From contig JAZGTN010000069.1 of the NCBI GenBank assembly GCA_037783415.1, positions 1,488,001 through 1,552,000 on the forward strand: DNA of 64,000 nucleotides, written 5' to 3'. Position numbers and translations under genes: made by a program. Positions 57,101-64,000 of this stretch are shown here, one piece after another (within the stretch, counting starts at the first letter, position 1; the number at the start of each line of letters is the position of its first letter). This stretch comes from Leptasterias polaris. Lineage: Eukaryota; Echinodermata; Asteroidea; Forcipulatida; Asteriidae. The notes beneath the pieces are model-generated. The model did no database searches, was not told the origin of the DNA, and saw only the letters and a program-made list of their open reading frames with translations.

Positions 57101-60100
57101 AATGACCAGTGCCTAATATTTGCACAAGAGACAAGTAAACTTTGCTATGAGATAACATACAGAGCTGGTATTGTAGTGATGCCATAAGTCAATCATGTTG
57201 ATTTTGCATTGTGTTTGTTCAGTCAAGGGTGAACAGTATAAACCTTTCTATTGCAACTTCATACCCGAGTTTTTGCCAACCGAGGTTGGAAAACTATGGA
57301 AAGCCATAACTGCAAATCGAAAACAGATAGCCATAGTTTGTAGCAATGTTACACAATTATATTCAAAAACCAGGTTGAATTTTTGGGAAACAAATCAACC
57401 AATCATGGAAGGTATTTCAGAAAATGTTGAATTTGGTCACAACATTTTTTAACACGATTGAATGTTTTGCTATTATTCAGCCGTCCATGCCAACCGGCTC
57501 CCTTTGTTTATCAACCGATGGAAAGGTCTATTGTCTGTACAGTAAAAATGTATATCTCTAATTCGTACCAAGAGTACCATGGTAAACCGAGACAGTTATA
57601 ATGTATAGTAAACACATACAGTACACTGTTCCACCAGAGCTGATATTCCATGGAGGCAATTGCCATCATGGCCCCTGGTCATTGCCTTGGTGCTCTTTGA
57701 AATGAGGTAGATCCCTTCTCTTACAAGTGTATTGGGTTCTTTTACAGGATGAAGCAATTACATTGATAATGGTCTAAGTGTCTTGCTCAGGGACACAAGT
57801 GCCATGACTAGGACTCGAACCCACACTCTCGACAGCACAAGAACTTGAGTCCGTGGTCAGCCACAACACACTGCTCTTTACTTAGGAAAATCTACCTTGC
57901 CATTACGTACAAGAGCGAAGTATCAGGCCTTCACTGCAAGCTATCTATTAGGCTTTTTTTTCAGGGAGTTCTTAGCCCTGTAGTATGTCATTGTCAGTGT
58001 CTGTGACCATGCTAGTCTGTACTGGTCTGGGGAGTTCTGTACTTTTAGTGCAGCTGTACACAAATTCTACACTGGTTTTCGTTTTTAATGGAGAAACTTT
58101 GCTCAAAAAGAAAACGATTTAATATTAGGATCAAAAGTAACCCTGGACCAGAGTCAAGCCTTCAATTAGCCCAGGTCTCTCAGAGCAATTTTCATGGACA
58201 CCACTTGTTTTGCCCTGATTTGGTGTGGTACATGTATCTTTCAGAAACTTCGAATACAAAAAAAATTCTCTGTACATGTGTACCAAAAATCCTTTACTCG
58301 GAGGAATTGCCAAGCATCTTCAAGAATGAATTTTAAGCTCTGCTGAGTGTTTTGGCAGTTATGGTAAGTTTTTGTTTGAAAAAATACTTTAAGCAAATTT
58401 GTATTATAAAGGAATTTTTTGTTTTATTTTATCCACACCTTAGGCGGCTTGCCAGGTGTTATCCTAGAGCTCATTGCCACACCTACCACCTCATTCCAAA
58501 GAGGCTTCTACTGCAACGATGAATCTCTACGATACCCCTACAAGGAAAATACATTCAGCACATTTCTCACACTCATACTCTGTATGGGAATTCCATTGCT
58601 TTTTGTAAGTATTTGTAAAGAAAACAGATGGCTCAAATCACTATAGCTCAGATGCCTTGGGCCCACAGAAAAATGGTGTGTTTTGCCCCTGAGCGGTCAA
58701 GCACACTGGACTCATGCTCTGGTGTTTTTGACCAGTAGAGTGTGGGTTTGAGTCCCTGTCCTGACATTTGTGTCCTTAAGCAAGGCACTTGACCAATATT
58801 GCTTCATTCTTCGGATTAGACATGAAGCCGTTGGTCTCGTGAGTTGTGTAACAATGCTTGTTAAAGAAGCCAGTACACTTATTGTTAAGAAAAGGGGTTC
58901 GCCTTAGTGTTTTTTGTATGGTTAACTGCAGATTGCGCCACAGCACCTTGTTAGCCAATACATGGTGCTATGTCCAAAAATTGGTCTTATATTTCGTACA
59001 TAGATCTGCTTGTTGAAAAAAGGTTAGGCTTGAGATGCCAGAAGTACTCACAGCATCAAGGCTTTGGAACTCCCTACGGCATTCATTTAAGAACAGTTTA
59101 AAATCCTACCTTCATAAAGAAGCAGCTTGTTTACTTTATTTTCTACTTAATGTGATGTCACTTTAATTTTTTGTTTTTGAGTGTTTTGCATTGAGTGCCG
59201 CTTGCGGCGGACACTGGTTCTTTAAAATTTCCATTGTTATTTAATTTTATCACAGCATACAAATAAAAGTTTGCATTTTCTTTTCTGCTGGTAACTCCTT
59301 GAGTCGGACTCTGTCTGTAGCCTTAGATCTCAAGGATCCTTCTTAGGATCCTTGATGTTCCCAAAAGCGCTGCCATCTGTAACATATCTACATGTACCCC
59401 TACAGTGGTTAATATTATTATTACTATAGTAAAGTTTTCTCTTGGAGCCTTTTAAAGTTTTCTCGACGATCAACCAAGCACTCTGATCAGATACTTAGAA
59501 CTTTTGTATTTTTCTTCTTCAAGATGTTGATCATCGAATTTCTTCTTTACCATGGTTTTGACTGCCTCGGCGAGCCCCAGCGAGACGTCCCATCCCACCG
59601 TGGTATAAAGATCCTATGCCTGAAGATTCACAGCTACCTTGGAGCTGTCATTGCCAGCTACACCTCATTCCTGTTTGCAGCTGGGATGACGCTGTCGATT
59701 ACCAACGTCCTGAAGTTCATGGTGGGGAGATTGCGCCCTCACTTTCTAGCAGTGTGCCAGCCTGACTTTTCGGCTCTGCAGTGTACGGACTCTAATGGAT
59801 TTTACACCTACGTAGAAGACTTCTCATGCTCACCAGAGGCAAACATATCAGCTCTGCAAGATTCCAGGTAAGTTTTACACCCAAATCCTGAGCTGCCAAC
59901 TCTTCTTGATTCTGCAGAAAGCTCCCTGAAAATCAACTAATCTTTCCATGTTCAGATGAACAAATTTGAAAATCTCCCTGATTATGGAAGCTTTTTCCCT
60001 TTAATGTTGAATGTATTTTTATTTTTTTTATCTCCCTGATTGCTGTACAAAATCTCCCTGATTGTTGTACAAAACCTCCCTAATTGCAAGATGCAAATGT

Positions 60101-63100
60101 TGGCCTGATTTCTGCCAAAAGAAACTTTGGGGGGAATGTTTTCTCTCAAAGAATTTTGACAGATGAAGCTGTTTCAAAATGAAAAACATACAAAATATTT
60201 TGCATGACTGTACATGGCAGATGTTAAGATCACTCATTTTCGTAACTAACTACATGTACCACTTACGTACATTGGTGTGTATCATTGGCAGATTTTGTCA
60301 TGACTACTGTAAGAACCTTAAATGAAAGCTTGTAGCTTTCTTAAATCTATCAAAATAACTGTTTAAAAGTTTTTGAGTCAAATTGGCCAAGCATCATTGT
60401 ATTTTCAAAGAGTAATTTAACACACTGTACGACCAACCTGTATAAATTTCATCAAATTTGGTATTCATTTTATTTCATAACATCCCTTCCAAAAACCAGC
60501 ACATTTCTTTGGTGATAATAATAACCATCATATAATAATCCTCCCGACGACAGTCATATGGAACAATTGCACAATACCTGACGAACTCATTTCAACTTTC
60601 AGGACTGAAATTCAAGGGCAACACTATGCACTTTCCACTAATTGACTTGTATGTATTTACAGGCTGTCATTTCCTTCAGGCCATGCTGCCAGCACAGCTT
60701 GTTGTTTTGTCTACCTTGCAGTAAGTACAGTTACTTAGTGAGCTTTTGATTCTTATTGTATGATGCCAAACGATGACTGACTTTTAAAAGTTATACATGT
60801 ACATAGATTGGACTCTATCGAATGTTCTCCACCCCACGCAAAGTCTAGCGTGTTCAGTGAATACGCACGAATTACGGGCTGATACCTGCAAATTGCATGC
60901 TCATATTTTCTAATATTCCATGATTAAATGTATTCTATGTTTGTGATTGCTATTCCATATTCGTGATATTCTCTGATATCCCGTGATTGTCCATATTGCA
61001 CGACATTCTCTGATATTCCGTTCATGTATAATCCCTATTTCCGATATTTTTAACATGCATGTATTCTCTGATATTTCATAAGCCTGTATTTCTGATATTC
61101 CATTTTTGTGTATTTTCTAATATTCCATATTCATGATAATTCTCCGATATTCCATATTCCATATTCCAGATATTCCACATTGTATGACCATATTTCTCTG
61201 ATATTCCATTCATGTATATTCCATATTCCCAGCGACTGCATATTCCTGATATTCCATTCATGTGTATTCTCTGATATTCCATATTCATAATAATTCTCTG
61301 ATACTCCATGTATTCCATATTCAATATTCTGGATATATTGTACATTTCTCTGATATTCCATGATATTGCATGTTCTCTAGTTTTCCATATAAATTCCATA
61401 TTTTATGATATTCCATAAATGTACATTGTATTGTATACATGTAATCCCTGATGTTTCATATTCATGATATTCCATTATAAGTATGTATTTTCTCTGATAT
61501 TCCATGATATTCCATATCCACATTCCTGATGAGGCTAGCAAGCTCAATTTCTCATTGCAAGTCTTCTTGTACCCAACACCCCTTCCTGAACACTTCGTTC
61601 TTCTACTAGGCCTAAGTCTCTCTTAACTGTCCCAGGGACATCATCAACATATGGCGTTAGTGCCTTTTGTGTTTGTGCACCTAAACTTTGGAACACTTTA
61701 CATGTCAGTATAACACACTGAAGTTCTTTTCAAAAACTTACTATTAAAGATTAATTTGTTTAGCAGGGCATATAATAAGTGATAATATTATTAAACATGT
61801 GTCCCTTAATGTGTATTGATTTGTTCACTTTATGATTTTTATCTTTGTATTGTAGGCTTATATTAATATTATCATGGTGGTTTCTTTCCCTGCCTTTATT
61901 TGCAATAAAGCTGCATGTCTGTACAATGTGGTGTGACGCACCTACCTTACCTTACTTTTTTCAGGTTTACTTACAATTCCGCATGGTATGGAATTCACCC
62001 TACCTTCTGAAGCCATTCATTCAATCCTTGTTAGTGGTATTTGCCATGATCGTCTCAGCGTCAAGGGTCTCTGACTACAAACACTTCTGGAGTGACGTCT
62101 TCTGTGGCTTCTTTTTGGGTGCTGCCATCGCCATCTTAGTGGTGAGTGAGGGTTGCTTTTAACTTTTTGGGTGCCCAGCCAGCAGGACCAGCTTGCTTAT
62201 CATTTCAATGTTTAACCGGAAATCTGTTTTTTCGCCCCCCCTAAAAAACAAATCCAGGTTTTTTTGGCCCCCTCTCGCAAAAAAGTAAACATTTTTCATA
62301 ATTTTTCTTTTACCATTTTGGGGGTACTTTTTTACTTACGATCAATTAAAAAAAAAAATTAAGATAAAACCATATTAAACGCCCCAGATTGTAGAGTATG
62401 GCTTTTTAAACCAAAGATAAATGTTAATACTTTTAGTGGGCAAGTTTTCAAGCTCCTTCTTTGCGCTCAGGTTTTTTTTTTTCAACAGCCTGTCACATCC
62501 CTGCATTAGTCTGTCAGCTTTCTCATTAGTCCATACTTTGCATTAAATAGGGATGCTTTTCAACACTGTGATAGCCAGTCGCACTATTTAGAGTTTTACT
62601 GGTCCTCATGTGTTTTAACTGGTCCTCATGTGTTTTAACTGGTCCTCATGTGTTTTAACTGGCAATTGGCCAGAGGATCAGTGTTAAGGGAGAACGCTGT
62701 GAGCTAAGAAAGCAAGAAAGGCTCTGCTAGGGTCAAATCGGGCCATTTCATCTAAAAAACAAAGTACATGTAATATGTAAAGGTTTGGTAATTCTCTGAA
62801 TTTTCCCCATTGTTTTGCCCAAATTGGGAGGGCAGTTACCCCCCTGCTATCCATTTAGACAACAGCCTGTTCCTTATTGTAACAGACTTGTCAATAATTC
62901 CTCTATTTTTGTTTTGGGTTTTGTCTCTTTCTATAGGCTTTCTTCGTGAGTAATTTATACTTTTTTGAATCGTCTGCCAACTTAAAGGAAAATCCATCCA
63001 GTGAATTTGTTGGCTCACGAACTGATACTGATTTAACGACTATTGTCAGCATGCCAGCAAACTACAAGTCAACAGACTCAAGTGAAGGCAGAAGACCAAC

Positions 63101-63110
63101 AAATATTTAG
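51127..63110 (+). CDS. PLPP: Phospholipid phosphatase (PLPP/LPP, PAP2 superfamily), complete
   Basis: Six exons: 51127-51193, 58444-58604, 59524-59867, 60663-60720, 61965-62141 and 62937-63110. All splice sites are GT-AG with matching phases, giving 326 residues. The PAP2 catalytic motifs are all present: K140-x6-R147-P148 (KFMVGRLRP), P195-S-G-H198 and S243-R-x5-H250-x3-D254. The loop before motif 2 has an N-glycosylation site (N183-I-S), as in vertebrate PLPP1-3. [18 protein letters not shown] (after TM1) is a signature of the PLPP1/2/3 group. Several hydrophobic segments fit the six-TM fold. Such enzymes dephosphorylate phosphatidate, lysophosphatidate, sphingosine-1-phosphate and ceramide-1-phosphate at the outer face of membranes. 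Orthology to a single vertebrate paralogue cannot be decided. Intron 1 is 7.25 kb and repeat-rich. Confidence 0.95.
52439..52676. mobile_element. MITE with TAGACCCATTGCACA ends
   Basis: About 238 bp. The left end, tagacccattgcacaatgcg, is mirrored by cgcactgtgcaatgggtcta. Internal gactcccaaaa and ttttgggagtc blocks form a second inverted pair. Flanking TA is compatible with a Tc1/mariner-type insertion. In PLPP intron 1. A diverged relative may lie near 34070-34200. Confidence 0.8.
52677..54275. other. PLPP intron 1, unique-looking sequence
   Basis: No repeats with clear ends and no exons were recognised. About 53590-53900 contains recurring 'cctaac/ccaaca' words on an A/C-rich strand. Confidence 0.3.
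54276..54494. mobile_element. MITE, GGGCCCAATTTCATAGAG family, copy C
   Basis: The best-preserved copy: gggcccaatttcatagagtg at the left and gcagctctatgaaattgggccc at the right, with the internal block gctggtaagcataattg. In PLPP intron 1. Confidence 0.85.
55205..55310. repeat. 'tcttggcc' dispersed repeat
   Basis: acatggaggtcacg ... tagtcttggccagtgtggccctt is a diverged relative of 56700-56785 (acacggaggccacgacc ... tggtcttggccttggtgcccctt). Confidence 0.45.
55520..55645 (-). mobile_element. tRNA-Leu-like SINE head, family 1
   Basis: The reverse complement reads gagtggtcgagcggtctaatgc, then ctccaagttctggtgtttt and gtgtgggtttggttcccggg. A truncated family 1 SINE in PLPP intron 1. Confidence 0.65.
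55850..56060. repeat. 'actagccagcaggaccag' dispersed repeat
   Basis: Shares taactagccagcaggaccagt, ggtccgtcagctttt, attaaatagggat and ttttaactggcattggct-like blocks with 62170-62690. Confidence 0.6.
56700..56785. repeat. 'ccttggtgcccc' dispersed repeat
   Basis: Contains ggtcctggaattacacgg, ggccacgacct and tcttggccttggtgcccctt. Related to 13025-13137, 42440-42540 and 57650-57715. Confidence 0.5.
57250..57545 (+). repeat. Dispersed repeat, copy 2 (partner at 38612-38905)
   Basis: Contains ggaaagccataactgcaaat, aaaacagatagccatagttt and cagccgtccatgccaaccgg, matching 38612-38905 in order. Confidence 0.7.
57755..57870 (-). mobile_element. tRNA-Leu-like SINE head, family 1
   Basis: The reverse complement reads gactcaagttcttgtg, then gagagtgtgggttcgagtcc and tcatggcacttgtgtccctg. 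Truncated family 1 copy. Confidence 0.65.
58684..58980 (+). mobile_element. tRNA-Leu-like SINE, family 1
   Basis: Head cctgagcggtcaagcacact and gtgtgggtttgagtccctg, then cttgtgtccttaagcaaggc-type body through tgcgccacagcaccttgtta. It matches 3702-4125 and lacks the ATT tail. In PLPP intron 2, about 80 bp after the exon. Confidence 0.75.
59010..59270 (+). mobile_element. LINE C-terminal remnant
   Basis: One frame reads [20 protein letters not shown] and LKSYLHKEA, the conserved end of L2/CR1-type ORF2 (LWNSL...FK..LK..L). In PLPP intron 2, same strand as the gene. Confidence 0.65.
60890..61530 (+). repeat. Degenerate minisatellite, 'tctctgatattccat' units
   Basis: About 640 bp of imperfect units containing tgatattcca and ttcatgtatatt, period roughly 20-25 bp and irregular. 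It lies in PLPP intron 4. Minus-strand ORFs rich in MEY/ISE repeats come from it and are not genes. Confidence 0.85.
61556..61800 (+). mobile_element. LINE C-terminal remnant (decayed)
   Basis: A frame reads [20 protein letters not shown], then KFFSKTYY after a small shift, like the last part of an L2/CR1-type ORF2. Confidence 0.5.
62165..62690. repeat. Dispersed repeat with 20-bp tandem triplication
   Basis: Starts gtgcccagccagcaggaccag and ends caattggccagaggatcagt, a relative of 55850-56060. Three exact units of actggtcctcatgtgtttta lie at 62598-62657. In PLPP intron 5. Confidence 0.7.
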
Positions 63111-64000
63111 CTGGATTTTTTAAGTAATGAGGACTGCATCTTTCTGCCAATATTCCACCAAGTTACAAGGAATATCAAGAAATCAACAAGTATTTTAGTT
63201 GACATCATCAAGTGATTCAGATAAAATTTGAAAAGTATTTGTGGATTGTCAGCCAAAATTAGTATTCCAAGAAGTAGAAGGATAAAAGAGAAGTAAAAAA
63301 CTACTTAGCAAACAGAAGTATTATGCAATGTTTAATGGCTCAAAACAATCGATATATATTTCTATTTTTTCAATATGTTTAGTATTTTTGAAAGCAAATT
63401 GAGACACTGTTCATTGTAATCGTTCATATATTCAGCCCGTTTGGACTAAACTCATAAAATTTTCATTCCATTTTTGTTTAACTTCCAATTATTTCTTTGT
63501 GGAAACTTTTGCAGGCTAATTTCAAAAGAAGATATTGAAAGTGTTGAAACTCAGTATCAAACGTCAGGAATAAAAATCTTTTAAAAAGAAAACAAAAAAG
63601 AGATTGCTATCACACGATGAGCAACCTCCAAACAAGACGGGCAGCATCTAAGAAGAAAATTCATAAAGCGTAGCTGACAAATAGGGTTTGTTTGTACTTT
63701 TTTTAAAGCTAAGAATAAAAACATTCGGCCCTTCTACATGTAGCGAAAGGCCAAAGGTGAAGAACAAACCTTTTATTCGTTTGGTTTAAAAAGTGATTGG
63801 AGGGTCGTAATTGAGTATTGGTTCGACGCAAGCATGCAATAGAAATTCAGAGCACGGTAGCACCACTAGCACTACATGGTAACAAAATTGATGACTTGTG
63901 ACTCGTAATCTGCCAATCAAATAGCAAGGATCTATGTACGAGTGAGGTACATAGTCTGGCAGTCTCGCTACCATGGGCAGCGCGCCGTATCGATACCTCT
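63111..64000 (+). other. PLPP 3' UTR and downstream sequence
   Basis: Two AATAAA polyadenylation signals lie at 63569-63574 and 63714-63719. Beyond about 63780 I see no gene; the minus-strand ORF at 63786-63974 has no recognisable motif. Confidence 0.5.

Noticed and set aside
61076..61399. Minus-strand ORF rich in Met, Glu, Tyr and Ile repeats
   Set aside because: It is the translation of an intronic minisatellite, with no independent support.

Overview
The window looks like part of an animal nuclear genome, most likely an echinoderm and quite possibly a sea star. The genes have GT-AG introns and encode typical metazoan proteins (SLF1, BCL7, phospholipid phosphatase). The non-coding DNA is packed with short dispersed repeats of the kind I associate with echinoderm, especially asteroid, genomes: tRNA-derived SINEs with ATT tails, MITEs starting GGGCCCAATTTCATAGAGC, and a repeat starting TTAAAGGGACACGTT. 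The species call is an inference from repeat style and gene content.

Layout. (1) 2531-10151, minus strand: the N-terminal 462 codons of an SLF1-like gene (tandem BRCT, SMC5/6 recruitment) in seven exons whose phases all fit. The gene continues beyond the left edge. Its introns carry SINEs, MITEs and a broken gag-like ORF. (2) 10152-15370: no gene seen; nested fold-back elements and MITEs. (3) 15371-28167, plus strand: a two-exon gene for a 401-residue Cys-rich protein of unknown function. Its 11.6-kb intron is almost entirely filled by a 10.7-kb transposon at 16002-26709. This element has long inverted arms made of ~193-bp tandem repeats and a perfect 9-bp target duplication. It carries exons for a ubiquitin-protease-like domain. 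(4) 28168-31266: intergenic, with MITEs and a ~65-bp minisatellite. (5) 31267-39112, plus strand: BCL7, a SWI/SNF (BAF) subunit, seven exons. (6) 42600-48281, minus strand: a five-exon gene for a 340-residue basic protein I do not recognise, with a duplicated motif and a KEN box; an L2/CR1-like LINE lies in its first intron. (7) 51127-63110, plus strand: a complete six-exon phospholipid phosphatase (PLPP/LPP), with all three PAP2 catalytic motifs.

The genes are unrelated in pathway and do not form a functional cluster. SLF1, BCL7 and perhaps the unknown gene act in the nucleus; PLPP is a membrane lipid phosphatase. The most unusual object is the Foldback-like element: its outer arms look identical, it sits in the intron of a gene that remains open, and its cargo is not one I can place in a known family. 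Second is an in-frame 36-bp triplication inside an SLF1 exon. All exon boundaries were read by eye from splice consensus and phase and were not checked against transcripts.
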